Program-made: the position numbers and the translations under genes
Part shown: piece after piece, positions 25,590-35,533 of the stretch
How the letters are laid out: the number at the start of each line of letters is the position of its first letter
Position numbering within the stretch: the stretch's first letter is position 1
The notes under the pieces: generated by a model
Database searches by the model: none
The model's input: the letters and a program-made list of their open reading frames with translations, nothing else
Told to the model about the DNA's origin: nothing
From: BRH-c25 sp012519325
GTDB lineage: Bacteria; Bacillota; Clostridia; Lutisporales; Lutisporaceae
NCBI GenBank assembly: GCA_050950645.1
Contig: JBMNHZ010000014.1
Span: 66,058-130,057, forward strand
Direction of reading: 5' to 3'
DNA length: 64,000 nt

Positions 25590-26998
25590 TGAAGAACAGC
25601 ATACGAAAGAGGTTGTTCATAACTTATGGCGTAGCTATAGTATTCGGCTTTGCTGTACTAGCCTTGTCACTCCTGAGGATATTTGACCAGTATTTCATTG
25701 AAAACAGGAAAGAGCTTCTGTATGAGCAGGGAAGGAAGGTGGCCAAAGAAGCGGCAACTGTGCTATATCTCGGAAGTCCGGACTCAAGAAGCCTGATTAA
25801 AGATTTGCAGGTTCTGGACAGATTTCTGAATGCTCATATTTGGGTTGTAAACAGCGATGGAATAATAGTTGCCGTTTCAGGAACCAATGAAGAAAGGCTT
25901 CTGGGCAGGCAGGTCCGTGAAGAAAAGCTCAGAAACCTTGCAAAAGGAGAAAGTATTGAGGAGAGAGGCAATTTCGACGGGATGCTGGATGAATCCTCAT
26001 TGACCGTGGGTTACCCTGTATTTGTAAACAACAGATTTTCCGGAGGGGTGCTGGTTCATGCATCGTTGTATGAAATTCAGGAAAACTTTAAGGGAATCTA
26101 TAGGCTGACCTTATGGGCTATTTTGATTTCCGTAGCTATTGCTTATGGTATTCTTTACATACAAATCAGAAGAATTTCAAATCCGTTGAAGGAAATAAGC
26201 GGGGCTGCAAAGGTTATTGCCGGAGGGGAGTTCCATAAACGTTTAAGCATAAATACCGGGGATGAGATAGAGGAATTGGGCAAAAGCTTCAATAACATGG
26301 CAGAGTCCTTGGAAAAAATAGAAGAAAACAGGCGGAACCTTATAGCCAATATATCTCATGACCTGCGTTCACCTATGACATCAATAAGAGGTTTTATTGA
26401 AGGAATATTAGACGGCACCATACCTGAGGATAAAAGAGAGCACTATCTGAACATAGTCCTGGATGAAAGCAACAGATTGATAAAGATAACTAACGATCTT
26501 TTAGAGCTTGGCAGTATGCAGCAAGGAAGCCTTGACATCAAGAAGGAGGTCTTTGAACTTAATGAAACAATAAGAAGAAAGCTTGTTGCATATGAAAAAG
26601 GTATAAGTTCGAAAAGACTTGATGTAGTTTTCAGTATGTTTGAAGAAAAAACCTTCGTATTATCTGACCAGGTGCTGATTGAAAGGGTACTTTCAAATCT
26701 TATGGACAATGCAGTCAAATTCACACCCGAAAGGGGAAGCATTGAGATAAGGACATCGGCGAAGGAAGGTGTAATAATAGTGGAGATTACCAATACCGGA
26801 GAACCAATAAGCTCTGAGGAGCTTAACAGGGTATGGGAAAGGTTCCACAAGAGGGATGCTTCAAGAGGTATTTACAAAGGCGGTTATGGACTGGGACTTG
26901 CTATTGTTAGGGAAATAATCAGCCAGCTGGATGAGAGAATATGGGTTTCCAGCGGTGAAGATTATGTGAAATTTACATTTACTATTGGAAAAGCATAA
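25586..26998 (+). CDS. Sensor histidine kinase, classical HisKA type
   Basis: A 470-residue membrane kinase. Membrane segments are near residues 12-32 and 172-194, enclosing an extracytoplasmic PAS/Cache-like sensor of about 140 residues. A HAMP domain (RRISNPLKEISGAAKVIAGG) follows, then HisKA with His258 in NISHDLRSPM, then HATPase with NLMDNAVKFTPE, TNTGEPI and GYGLGLAIVREI. It is coupled to the OmpR-type regulator by an ATGA overlap. The HtrA protease gene 98 bases downstream suggests an envelope-stress circuit. Confidence 0.92.
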   Translation: MMKNSIRKRLFITYGVAIVFGFAVLALSLLRIFDQYFIENRKELLYEQGRKVAKEAATVLYLGSPDSRSLIKDLQVLDRFLNAHIWVVNSDGIIVAVSGTNEERLLGRQVREEKLRNLAKGESIEERGNFDGMLDESSLTVGYPVFVNNRFSGGVLVHASLYEIQENFKGIYRLTLWAILISVAIAYGILYIQIRRISNPLKEISGAAKVIAGGEFHKRLSINTGDEIEELGKSFNNMAESLEKIEENRRNLIANISHDLRSPMTSIRGFIEGILDGTIPEDKREHYLNIVLDESNRLIKITNDLLELGSMQQGSLDIKKEVFELNETIRRKLVAYEKGISSKRLDVVFSMFEEKTFVLSDQVLIERVLSNLMDNAVKFTPERGSIEIRTSAKEGVIIVEITNTGEPISSEELNRVWERFHKRDASRGIYKGGYGLGLAIVREIISQLDERIWVSSGEDYVKFTFTIGKA

Positions 26999-27096
26999 AG
27001 TTTACAATTTGTTCATATTTTATTCAAAACTTTGGATTATATTAATAGTATAGATTAAGTAAAGTTGTTTAGGAGATTTGTTAGGAGGAATAAAAC

Positions 27097-28236
27097 ATGG
27101 ATGATATGAACAATACCTTTTACAGGGAAGTTATTGAAAAAAAGCCGGAAAAAAACTCCAGAAAATTCATAGCTTTGGTACTTGCAGCAGGGCTTGGAAT
27201 CGGTACTATTTTCGGATTCGGGATAGACAATTTCCTGCCTAACCCCAGGAATGATGCAAATGAAGTATATGCAGCTACCGTAGACAATACCAAAATTGTT
27301 TACAGTGGAACGGTATCACCAGTAGTGCCCATTGCTGAGAAGGTTTCGCCATCGATAGTTGCAATCAGTTTGAAGACGAGAACCAGGGACTTTTTCGGAA
27401 GAATTTATGAGGGCCAGGGAACAGGATCCGGAATCATAATCGACAAGCAGGGGCATATAGTAACCAATAACCATGTAGTTGAAAATGCTGATGATATAAT
27501 CGTAGTGTTTAATGACGGAAGGGAGGCTAAGGCAACTCTGGTTGGAAGGGACCCCCAGACAGACCTTGCGGTAATCAAGGTTGAACCAACCAGTCTTACG
27601 GTTGCGGAGCTCGGAGACTCTTCAACCCTTAAGGTAGGAGAACTGGCAGTTGCCATAGGAAGTCCGATGGGTACCGAGTATGCCGGTTCAGTCACAGCAG
27701 GAATAATAAGCGGGCTCAACAGAACGGTGAGCATAGGAGACGATTCCATAAAGCTTATTCAGACTGATGCCGCAATAAATCCGGGAAACAGCGGAGGGGC
27801 ATTGGTAAATAGCGAAGGAAAGGTCATAGGGATTAATACAGTAAAGTTTGCAGAAACAAGAGTTGAAGGCATGGGTTTCGCCATACCGATAAATGAGGCA
27901 AAGCCAATTATTCAGGAGTTGATTAATAATAAAAAGGTATTGAGACCGTTTCTCGGAATACAGGGAATAACCATAAGCAAGGAAGATGCTGAAGAGTACA
28001 AGCTGCCTCAGGGCGTCGGAGTAAGAGCTGTGGTACCGGGCAGCGGTGCAGAAGCAGCCGGAATCAGAAGGGGCGATATAATAACCAAAATAGATAATAA
28101 GAAGGTACTTACAATTGAAGATCTGATAGCTGAAATAAGGAAGCACAAGGTAGGAGACATCGTAAAGGTAGAAGTATATAATCAGAGTAATGAGTACAAG
28201 ACACTTAATGTTAGGCTGACTGCCAGCAACGACTAG
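27097..28236 (+). CDS. htrA: HtrA/DegP-type trypsin-like serine protease with PDZ domain
   Basis: A 379-residue membrane-anchored protease that degrades misfolded exported proteins. One N-terminal membrane segment (about 22-42) places the rest outside. The catalytic triad is visible: His126 in TNNHVVENAD, Asp156 in DPQTDLAVIKV, Ser232 in NPGNSGGALVN. A single PDZ domain covers about residues 285-375 (LGIQGITISKEDAEEYKLP; GVRAVVPGSGAEAAGIRRGD). Its position directly after a two-component system suggests control by that pair, although there is room for a separate promoter. AGGAGGA precedes the ATG. Confidence 0.93.
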   Translation: MDDMNNTFYREVIEKKPEKNSRKFIALVLAAGLGIGTIFGFGIDNFLPNPRNDANEVYAATVDNTKIVYSGTVSPVVPIAEKVSPSIVAISLKTRTRDFFGRIYEGQGTGSGIIIDKQGHIVTNNHVVENADDIIVVFNDGREAKATLVGRDPQTDLAVIKVEPTSLTVAELGDSSTLKVGELAVAIGSPMGTEYAGSVTAGIISGLNRTVSIGDDSIKLIQTDAAINPGNSGGALVNSEGKVIGINTVKFAETRVEGMGFAIPINEAKPIIQELINNKKVLRPFLGIQGITISKEDAEEYKLPQGVGVRAVVPGSGAEAAGIRRGDIITKIDNKKVLTIEDLIAEIRKHKVGDIVKVEVYNQSNEYKTLNVRLTASND

Positions 28237-28246
28237 AATAGTTAAG

Positions 28247-28281
28247 CAAATAAGAGACAGGAGACTGTCTCTTATTTATTT
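28247..28281. terminator. Bidirectional terminator between htrA and the DMT gene
   Basis: AAATAAGAGACAG and CTGTCTCTTATTT form a perfect stem over GAGA with A/T flanks, between two converging genes. Confidence 0.88.
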
Positions 28282-28286
28282 TGAAG

Positions 28287-29201
28287 CTATATTTCATGCC
28301 TGGGCTTGCAGCGGTTTGTGCCCCAGACTCCAAGGATAATAATGACACTTCCTGCAAATTGATACCAATGAAAGGTCTCGTGCCTGATAAAAACGCCGGC
28401 AAATATTGATACTACAGTGGTAAGATTAGAGAATACCGAAGAGTTTGAAGCCGGTATCTTCGAAAGCATGTAGTTCATCATAAAAAAAGCGCACACGGAA
28501 GAGAGAATGCCCAGATAGAGAATGGGAATCAACGTGCTTGCCGAGCTTAAGTAAGAAATATAATCATCAAGATTGCCGTTAATTATTCCTGTTACCGCTG
28601 ATACAATACTGAACACTACTGCCCCAGTCCACATCATTGCAAAGGTAATTTCAACAGGAGTAAAGTTCTCAGAAAGCTTTCGTGAAAGAATATTATATAT
28701 CCCGGCGGCCAGTACCGCTCCGAAGAGAGAGAGTATTCCGGCAAAATGACCTGTGCTGTTTTCGCTGCCGGACATCAAAACAATAAATATCACACCCAGG
28801 ACGGAAGAAACTATAAAAAACAGCTGGGATTTGCTCGGCCTTTCCTTGAGGAATACTGCAGCAAAAATTGTTACAACTACGGGTATTAAAGCAATCATTA
28901 TTCCTGCTTCTGATGAGGATGTAAGCCTCACACCGGTTGTTTCAAAAATAAAATATGCAATCGGCTGGAATAGAGATAACAGCATAAGCTCCTTAAGGGG
29001 CTTGTTTTTAAAGTTTATCTTAATGGCGCCTGACAGCCAAAGAAAGGTCAGCAGTAACGCAGCCAAAGAGAAACGGGATGAAAGAAGAAGAGCTGTAGGC
29101 AGAGTTTCCAGGGCCTGCTTTGTAAACATAAAGGACAACCCAAAAATCAATGCTACTGCAAGCCCTGCCAAATAAGGTAAATAGACTTTATATTTTCTCA
29201 C
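28287..29201 (-). CDS. DMT-superfamily transporter (EamA family)
   Basis: A 304-residue inner-membrane protein with ten predicted membrane segments arranged as two five-helix EamA repeats; the second begins near residue 150. FGLSFMFTKQALETLP near the N-terminus and TSSSEAGIMIALIPVVVTIF near 100 are characteristic. Family members export or import amino acids and related metabolites; the substrate is not predictable. The start is set at the GTG at 29201, seven bases after AGGATG, because the longer ATG form adds a polar tail without a site. Confidence 0.87.
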   Translation of the reverse strand: MRKYKVYLPYLAGLAVALIFGLSFMFTKQALETLPTALLLSSRFSLAALLLTFLWLSGAIKINFKNKPLKELMLLSLFQPIAYFIFETTGVRLTSSSEAGIMIALIPVVVTIFAAVFLKERPSKSQLFFIVSSVLGVIFIVLMSGSENSTGHFAGILSLFGAVLAAGIYNILSRKLSENFTPVEITFAMMWTGAVVFSIVSAVTGIINGNLDDYISYLSSASTLIPILYLGILSSVCAFFMMNYMLSKIPASNSSVFSNLTTVVSIFAGVFIRHETFHWYQFAGSVIIILGVWGTNRCKPRHEI

Positions 29202-29409
29202 GCTATCACATCCTATACATTTTTGAACAGACATTTGATGAATATATTTAGAATACAGTTATTCTATCAGAAATGAAAGGGATTTGTCCATTTAAAGTAT
29301 AATAATCATCAGTTTACTACAATTATAGATTTTACGGGAGGATTTTGAAATTATTGGTAGAATATAAGAATTAATGATTTCCGGTGGGGTATTGTGGGGG
29401 TGATATGCT

Positions 29410-29775
29410 GTGGGACTTTGGGGTAAGGATATTGCAAGGACAAGATACGTAGGAAATGTTTATACGAACCAGCTAAGCAGCATAAAAAAAGAAAATGAAG
29501 CCTTGCAAAGAATAGCATCCAGGTGCGAAAACTGCAGTAATAATGATTATTACAGTATTTATGAAACCTTCAGGCTTTTCAGAGTTCTTAACATACCCCT
29601 GGTGCAGTGTGACACTGTTTATTATTTCAGCTGCCCTGAATGCAATTTTGGATTCAAGCTTGAGGTGGATGAGTATAAATTTCTTGAGCGTATAGCATTA
29701 ATTAATTCAAAGTATTTGGAAGGTTCAATAACAAAATCCGAATTCGAGATCAGTTTAAAAAGTGTTCGGAAATAG
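29410..29775 (+). CDS. Small zinc-ribbon-like protein of unknown function
   Basis: A 121-residue soluble protein with a GTG start after GGGGGTG. It has a CxxC knuckle (CENC, near residue 39) and a second one (CPEC, near 75), which together could form a zinc ribbon. A basic helix precedes and an acidic Glu/Lys-rich helix follows (LEGSITKSEFEISLKS). No signal peptide or membrane segment. I do not recognise the family. It lies 150 bases upstream of the SRP RNA gene on the same strand. Confidence 0.6.
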   Translation: MGLWGKDIARTRYVGNVYTNQLSSIKKENEALQRIASRCENCSNNDYYSIYETFRLFRVLNIPLVQCDTVYYFSCPECNFGFKLEVDEYKFLERIALINSKYLEGSITKSEFEISLKSVRK

Positions 29776-29921
29776 AGCTTATATTTATAGTATATCAGAC
29801 ATATGATTGTAAAATAATTCAATAAAAGCCTTTTTTCATGCATTGACATAGAATATTCAAAAGTTTATAATTAAATAGCTTATTAAATCAAATAATCAAA
29901 CATAAAAAGCCAATAATTTTG

Positions 29922-30190
29922 GCCGTGCTAGACGGGGAGATTGCGGTGCCCTGTAACCTGCAATCCGCAACAGCAGGGTTGAATTCCTTTGCCGAGGCGT
30001 TTGCCTGTAAGGACTGCCCCAGGTAAGTGGTGTTGATGATTGGGTCCTGCGCAATGGAAATTCATGAACCCCGTCAGGTCCGGAAGGAAGCAGCGGTAAG
30101 TGAACCCTTTCATGTGCCGCAGGGCTACCTGGTTGGAGCTAACTGCCCGGGTAACGCTTGTAGGTGCACGTCGAAGGAAGGTGCACGGCC
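29922..30190 (+). ncRNA. ffs: Signal recognition particle RNA, large bacterial type
   Basis: About 270 nt, consistent with the Alu-domain-containing SRP RNA of Bacillus and Clostridium. The conserved domain IV hairpin GTCAGGTCCGGAAGGAAGCA is at about 30074-30093. The ends GGCCGTGC and GTGCACGGCC pair to close the molecule. It scaffolds Ffh for co-translational targeting of membrane and secreted proteins. Confidence 0.92.
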
Positions 30191-30195
30191 ATAAT

Positions 30196-30222
30196 TCTAA
30201 AAAACTTGTGTAAGCAAGTTTT
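30196..30222 (+). terminator. Terminator of the SRP RNA gene
   Basis: AAAAAACTTG and CAAGTTTTTT flank a short loop and end in the T run. Confidence 0.8.
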
Positions 30223-30384
30223 TTGTTTTGCAATGGAAAAGAACTAAGACTATTTGCCTATAATATATATCTGCAATATAGGACTTATGGCTTATTTTAA
30301 CAGTAATAATTTAATAATAATTCATTTGCAGGTGTAATAAATTTGAAATAATGCCGAATCATGTATAAAGGGGGGATATATTGT

Positions 30385-32709
30385 TTGAATAAGATAAACT
30401 TCAAGGTTAGAACATTATTGTATTTTTTGTTAGTATCTATAATCCCCTTTGCGGTATCATGGGCACTTATTTATAAATCATACGATAAAGCAATACATCA
30501 GGATTTTAAGAATTACAACCATATGTATATAGAAAATCAATTCAGCAAAATTGAACAGCAGCTTAATCAGCATGAAATAGGACTAAAATCCGTTGCTCAG
30601 GCGTTTAGCTTTTTGGACATTCAGAAGACCGATCTTAATGCTTTTCTTAGGGATCAGAACAGCGTAAACTTATATTTCAGAAATCTGTGCATTATAATGC
30701 CTGACAATTCTATATACACAGGTAATCCGGGTTATATAAAACCTGGAATTAACTATACTAAGCTGGATAGTTATATCAAAGCGAAAAAAGCTCAGAAGCT
30801 GGTATGGCTTGAACCGTATAAAGAACCTTTAAGCGGGGTTAAATGCGTAGGGATGTCCATACCTCTCCAAAATAATGACAACAAACCTTCCGGGGTGCTG
30901 GTCGGAAATATTTCTATGTGGGTTTTCGAAAATATGTTGGAAAACGCAAAATATTTGCCATATGCAGAGGTATTTTTTATCAATCCTTCAGGTTATATAG
31001 AATTTCACAGCGATAATAAGTACAGCGAAACTGACAATATAGCGGACGAAAAATCTATACTTTATCCTGCAGCGGAAACAATACTCAAATCTGATGAGGG
31101 TTATAGTGAATTCTATTATTTCGGCAGAAACTGGGCTTGCAGTTTTTCAACAATCAATTCAAACGGATGGAAGGTGTTGTCACTCATAGATACTCAAAAG
31201 CTTCAGGGTACTTTTAAGGTTATGAATCAAAATACTAGTAGTTTTATTGTGTCTTCGGGAGTACTTTGTATCCTTATCGGATTAGCGGCTTCGTTTTTTC
31301 TGTCCAATTCAATCACAACTCCACTCACAAAATTGAGAGAGGGGGTCAAAGCAATTACAGCAGGTAATCTGGACAACAGGATTACGATAAACAGCAATGA
31401 CGAAATAAGGGAAGTTGCCGATGCCTTTAATGAGATGGCGGATAATCTTAATAAGACGTATACCGATCTTGTTAAAAGGACTGAAGAACTATATTCCAAT
31501 AATAAGGAGCTTCATAACATAAATATTGAACTGGAGGCCTCATACGGGCAATTAGGAGCTACAGTTACACAGCTTAACGAATCGGATGCACAGCTCAGGA
31601 GAAAAAACAGCGAATTGAAGACTCTTAACAGAATAAGTAATACCTTGGCTTCCACCATGGATTTGAATAACATGCTTACTATAGTTGTCGACCAGGTTAC
31701 TGAAATAACCGAAGCATTGACTTGCACAATCAGACTAATAAACGACAAAAATCCGTACAGGCTGGAACTTAAGGCATTTAAAGGCGTCAATTCTGATATG
31801 TACAACAGAAGCACCATTGACATAAGGGAGGATGCAATAGGCAAGGCAGTGGAAAAGGGATCCACTTACATATTGGATTTTGATAATGAGAAATATCCTC
31901 ACAGTTATTTTGAGAGGCTGAATAAAGAATATAATGCCAAATGTATTGTTTTTACCCCAATAATGGTTAAATCCAAGGTAATTGGCGTCCTGAGCATTGC
32001 CCTGAAGCAGATTCCCGGCGAGGAACTGATTGAGTTTTTAAATTTATTGACAAACAGTATTGCCATATCCGTAGATAATGCAAAAGCATATGAGACTCTT
32101 AAAAAGTCATACCTTAATACAGTGAAGAGCCTGGTATCGGTAGTTGAAGCAAAGGACGAATACACCGAGAGCCATTCTATAAGAGTTGCCAAGTATGCTT
32201 CATTTCTTGCTTCCGAATTAAAGTATCCAAAAAGCTTTGTTGAAGATATATGGGTTGCGGGGGTGCTTCATGATATAGGAAAAATCGGCATCAGTGACTC
32301 AATATTGAATAAAACAGGAACTCTTACCAAAGAAGAATATGATATTATCAAGCAGCATCCGGATATAGCCTATAAAATAGCATCCAAAATAGGTCTTGGA
32401 GAGAATATTTTAAAAGCAATCAAGCATCACCATGAAAGATGCGATGGCAGAGGCTACCCGGATATGATAAAAGGTGATGAAATACCGATTATGGCTTCAA
32501 TAATCAGTGTGGCAGATGCCTTTGATGCGATAACCTCCAACCGGCCTTACAGAAAGTCAAGAAGTATGAAGCAGGGTATAGATGAAATAGTATTGCACAG
32601 AGGAACACAATTCAACCCAATTGTGGTGGACACCATGAAGAAGGCGTTCCGAACGAAACAGGATATTCTGAAAAAAATATATAGCAACGAAGAAATTGAA
32701 TTTTTCTAA
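30385..32709 (+). CDS. Membrane sensor with HAMP, GAF and HD-GYP domains
   Basis: A 774-residue predicted cyclic-di-GMP phosphodiesterase. A membrane segment at about residues 9-28 and another near 285-310 enclose a Cache-type sensor; HAMP follows (TTPLTKLREGVKAITAGN), then a coiled coil, a GAF domain (about 430-575) and a C-terminal HD-GYP domain. The HD motif (HDIGKIGI) and the GYP-type motif (HHERCDGRGYPD) are intact, so catalysis is likely. The TTG at 30385, with AAAGGGGGG before it, is the preferred start over the ATG at 30361, which lies upstream of the site. Confidence 0.9.
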   Translation: MNKINFKVRTLLYFLLVSIIPFAVSWALIYKSYDKAIHQDFKNYNHMYIENQFSKIEQQLNQHEIGLKSVAQAFSFLDIQKTDLNAFLRDQNSVNLYFRNLCIIMPDNSIYTGNPGYIKPGINYTKLDSYIKAKKAQKLVWLEPYKEPLSGVKCVGMSIPLQNNDNKPSGVLVGNISMWVFENMLENAKYLPYAEVFFINPSGYIEFHSDNKYSETDNIADEKSILYPAAETILKSDEGYSEFYYFGRNWACSFSTINSNGWKVLSLIDTQKLQGTFKVMNQNTSSFIVSSGVLCILIGLAASFFLSNSITTPLTKLREGVKAITAGNLDNRITINSNDEIREVADAFNEMADNLNKTYTDLVKRTEELYSNNKELHNINIELEASYGQLGATVTQLNESDAQLRRKNSELKTLNRISNTLASTMDLNNMLTIVVDQVTEITEALTCTIRLINDKNPYRLELKAFKGVNSDMYNRSTIDIREDAIGKAVEKGSTYILDFDNEKYPHSYFERLNKEYNAKCIVFTPIMVKSKVIGVLSIALKQIPGEELIEFLNLLTNSIAISVDNAKAYETLKKSYLNTVKSLVSVVEAKDEYTESHSIRVAKYASFLASELKYPKSFVEDIWVAGVLHDIGKIGISDSILNKTGTLTKEEYDIIKQHPDIAYKIASKIGLGENILKAIKHHHERCDGRGYPDMIKGDEIPIMASIISVADAFDAITSNRPYRKSRSMKQGIDEIVLHRGTQFNPIVVDTMKKAFRTKQDILKKIYSNEEIEFF

Positions 32710-32732
32710 TGCTCATAAATGAGCATTTTTTA
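32708..32732 (+). terminator. Terminator after the HD-GYP gene
   Basis: AATGCTCA and TGAGCATT form a perfect 8-bp stem over four bases followed by a T run; it overlaps the stop codon. Confidence 0.85.
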
Positions 32733-32898
32733 TTAACTTAATTTACTATGGCGTATTATTATGCTAATATTTTATTGTATAGAGAAAGTGTATTTTCAAT
32801 GATTTATAGAATAAGCCGCAGGTTTATTTTATACTGTTAATAAGCTAGCTGCTTGCCGGCGTATTTTATATATATTGAAAAACACCAGGAGGATAGTA

Positions 32899-34515
32899 AT
32901 GTATACAGCTTTGTACAGAAAATGGAGGCCTCAAAGGTTTGAGGACATATGTGGCCAGGAGCATATAACGGTGACATTGAAGAATGAGCTTGAGAGCAGC
33001 AAGATATCTCATGCGTATTTGTTCTGCGGCACCAGAGGTACGGGTAAGACCACTACTGCTAAGCTTCTGGCAAAGGCAGTGAACTGCAAGTCCCCTCATG
33101 AGTTCAATCCTTGCAATGAATGTGAGAGCTGCATCAGTATAAATGAAGGGAACTCAATAGATGTATATGAAATCGATGCTGCTTCAAACAGAGGAATAGA
33201 CGATATAAGGAATTTAAGGGAAGCAATAAGATTTACCCCTACCTTGGGCAAATACAAGGTATATATAATAGACGAAGTTCATATGCTAACAAATGAAGCA
33301 TTCAACGCACTTCTTAAGACACTGGAGGAACCTCCGGAATATGTACTGTTCATTTTGGCAACTACAGAACCACATAAATTGCCGGCTACAGTTCTTTCCC
33401 GATGTCAGAGGTTTGACTTTAAAAGGATAAGCAGTGAGAAAATAGTTGAAAGGCTGAAGGTTGTATGTAAAGAGGAAGGGTTGGAAGCTGAAGAAGATGC
33501 GATAAGGCTTATTGCAAGGAGTAGCGACGGTGCGATGAGGGATGCATTGAGCATCCTTGATCAATGTGCAGTATACGGCAGTAAAAAAGTAACCCATGCT
33601 GCTGTGCTTGAGGTTCTGGGCATTGTGAACAATCAATACTTGTTCAGTATATCTGAAGCAGTACTTGAAGAATCTGCCGGAAAAGCTATAAAAATAGTTG
33701 ATGAAGTAGCGGCAGGAGGGAAGGATATAAGTCAGCTAATAAGAGATTTACTGATGCATTACAGGAATCTTCTGATGGCTAAAGTTGTATCGAATTGTGA
33801 AGATGTAGTAGATATGTCCAGGGAAGGAATTGAACAGCTTAAAAAGCAATCCGGTAATTATGATAAAAACAATATTATAAGATGCATTAACTATTTATCT
33901 GAGCTTGAAAGTGAAGCAAAATGGTCAGTCAACCCAAGGATTCTGCTGGAGGTTGCACTGGTGAAAATGTGCAGGGTTGAAGAAGAAAAAAGCTTGGAGG
34001 GCATACTCACTAGAATTTCAAAGTTAGAGGAGTTAATTTCTAAAGGCAGCTTCAACTCAAAGACTGTAAAGCAGCCGAAGAAAGTCAATCAGGAAATAAA
34101 AAAAGGAAAAGTAGTCAAAGCAATCGATTCAGATATTAAGGAGGCATCTGACATAAATCCTGACAGCGGAGATATAATCCATAAGTGGCCCGGTTTTATT
34201 CAGGAAATGAAAGTTCGAGGAAAAATCAGGCTCAGGACATATTTGGCCATGGCAAAGCTGGTTAGTGCGGAATCGGGTATAATAGTATTATCTTTTGAAA
34301 AAGAAGGAGCATATTCAAAAGAAGCACTCGAACTGCCTGCAAACAGGGCAGTTGTTGAGGAAGCCGCATCACAATACTTCGGGATACCTATTAAGATTAA
34401 ATGCATAATTGCAGGTGAAGCCATTGATGATGAGGAACAGGATAACATAGTTAAAGCTGCTATTGAATTTGCAGGCATTGATAAAGTTGAAGTTATTGAA
34501 GAAGAGGAGGAATAA
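32899..34515 (+). CDS. dnaX: DNA polymerase III subunit gamma/tau
   Basis: A 538-residue clamp-loader ATPase. The start MYTALYRKWRPQRFEDICGQ is diagnostic. Walker A is GTRGTGKTT near residues 44-52; zinc cysteines are Cys63 and the group CNECESC near 72-78; Walker B is IIDEVHM near 123-129; the sensor SRC is near 167-169. Domain III extends to about 360, then a short charged tail typical of clostridial tau. AGGAGG precedes the ATG at 32899. It starts the conserved dnaX-ybaB-recR operon, with ybaB three bases downstream. Confidence 0.96.
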   Translation: MYTALYRKWRPQRFEDICGQEHITVTLKNELESSKISHAYLFCGTRGTGKTTTAKLLAKAVNCKSPHEFNPCNECESCISINEGNSIDVYEIDAASNRGIDDIRNLREAIRFTPTLGKYKVYIIDEVHMLTNEAFNALLKTLEEPPEYVLFILATTEPHKLPATVLSRCQRFDFKRISSEKIVERLKVVCKEEGLEAEEDAIRLIARSSDGAMRDALSILDQCAVYGSKKVTHAAVLEVLGIVNNQYLFSISEAVLEESAGKAIKIVDEVAAGGKDISQLIRDLLMHYRNLLMAKVVSNCEDVVDMSREGIEQLKKQSGNYDKNNIIRCINYLSELESEAKWSVNPRILLEVALVKMCRVEEEKSLEGILTRISKLEELISKGSFNSKTVKQPKKVNQEIKKGKVVKAIDSDIKEASDINPDSGDIIHKWPGFIQEMKVRGKIRLRTYLAMAKLVSAESGIIVLSFEKEGAYSKEALELPANRAVVEEAASQYFGIPIKIKCIIAGEAIDDEEQDNIVKAAIEFAGIDKVEVIEEEEE

Positions 34516-34518
34516 AAA

Positions 34519-34860
34519 GTGGGTAAAGGCGGATTCCCTGGAATGGGAGGAAACATGAATAACATGATGAAGCAGGTTCAGAAAATGCAAAGAGAAATGG
34601 CAAAGCTTCAGGAAGAGGTTGAACAGAGAACTGTTGAAGCCAGTTCCGGCGGAGGAGCTGTAAAAGTAGTTGCTAACGGAAAAAAGGAAATAATATCAAT
34701 AACTATAAAACCCGAAGTAATAGACCCTGATGACGCTGAAATGCTTCAGGATCTTGTTGTTGCGGCCATTAACGAAGCTATGAGACAAGCAGACGAAATG
34801 ATAAGCAAAGAGATGAGTAAAATAACCGGAGGACTTAATATACCTGGAGGGTTATTTTAA
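34519..34860 (+). CDS. YbaB/EbfC family nucleoid-associated protein
   Basis: A 113-residue DNA-binding protein with a GTG start after GAGGAGG. A Gly/Met-rich N-terminus leads to the conserved helix MMKQVQKMQREMAKLQEEVE, the strands around VKVVANGKKEIISITIKPEV, and DPDDAEMLQDLVVAAINEA. It is located between dnaX and recR as in most Firmicutes and overlaps the recR start by one base. Confidence 0.95.
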   Translation: MGKGGFPGMGGNMNNMMKQVQKMQREMAKLQEEVEQRTVEASSGGGAVKVVANGKKEIISITIKPEVIDPDDAEMLQDLVVAAINEAMRQADEMISKEMSKITGGLNIPGGLF

Positions 34861-35459
34861 TGAGTTTATATGCGGCTCCCATAGCCAAGCTTATAGATGA
34901 GCTTTCAAAGCTTCCGGGGGTAGGTAACAAGACGGCCCAGAGACTGGCGTTCCACATACTCAACATGTCCTTCGAAGATGTGGAGAAGCTTTCAGTCTCA
35001 ATAATAAATGCAAAGAAGAATATCAAATATTGTAAAATATGCTGCAATATCACGGATTCTGATGTCTGCAGCATTTGCTCCAATACAAAAAGAGACGGGA
35101 GTGTAATATGTGTAGTGGAGGATCCCAAGGATGTTGTCGCAATGGAGAAGACAAGAGAATTCAAGGGATTGTATCATGTATTAAATGGAGCAATATCGCC
35201 CATGGAAGGTATAGGGCCGGAGGAAATCAAAATTAAGGAGCTTCTCAAGAGAGTGGCTGACAATGAAATAAAAGAGATAATACTGGCAACTAATCCCAAT
35301 ATAGAGGGGGAGGCAACAGCTATGTATATTTCAAAGCTGTTGAAGCCTGTTGGAATCAAGGTTACCAGAATAGCTCACGGTGTACCCGTTGGAGGAGATC
35401 TTGAGTATGCCGATGAAGTGACATTAATGAAGGCTCTTGAAGGCAGAAGAGAAATATAG
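34860..35459 (+). CDS. recR: Recombination mediator RecR
   Basis: A 199-residue protein of the RecFOR pathway that helps RecA load at gapped DNA. It has the helix-hairpin-helix LSKLPGVGNKTAQRLAFHIL near residues 15-34, zinc cysteines CKICC near 58-62 with CSICS near 70-74, and a Toprim domain (ICVVEDPKDVVAMEKTREF near 84-102; ATNPNIEGEATAMYI). In Bacillus and most Clostridia it is followed by yaaL and bofA; here those genes are 10.9 kb away beyond a minus-strand block. Confidence 0.96.
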   Translation: MSLYAAPIAKLIDELSKLPGVGNKTAQRLAFHILNMSFEDVEKLSVSIINAKKNIKYCKICCNITDSDVCSICSNTKRDGSVICVVEDPKDVVAMEKTREFKGLYHVLNGAISPMEGIGPEEIKIKELLKRVADNEIKEIILATNPNIEGEATAMYISKLLKPVGIKVTRIAHGVPVGGDLEYADEVTLMKALEGRREI

Positions 35460-35533
35460 GTTTATCAGTAAGCATAGCAAGAAGAGGTAGAAGGGACTCC
35501 TAAGGCTATGTTTCTTTTTGCACTTTTAAGCTT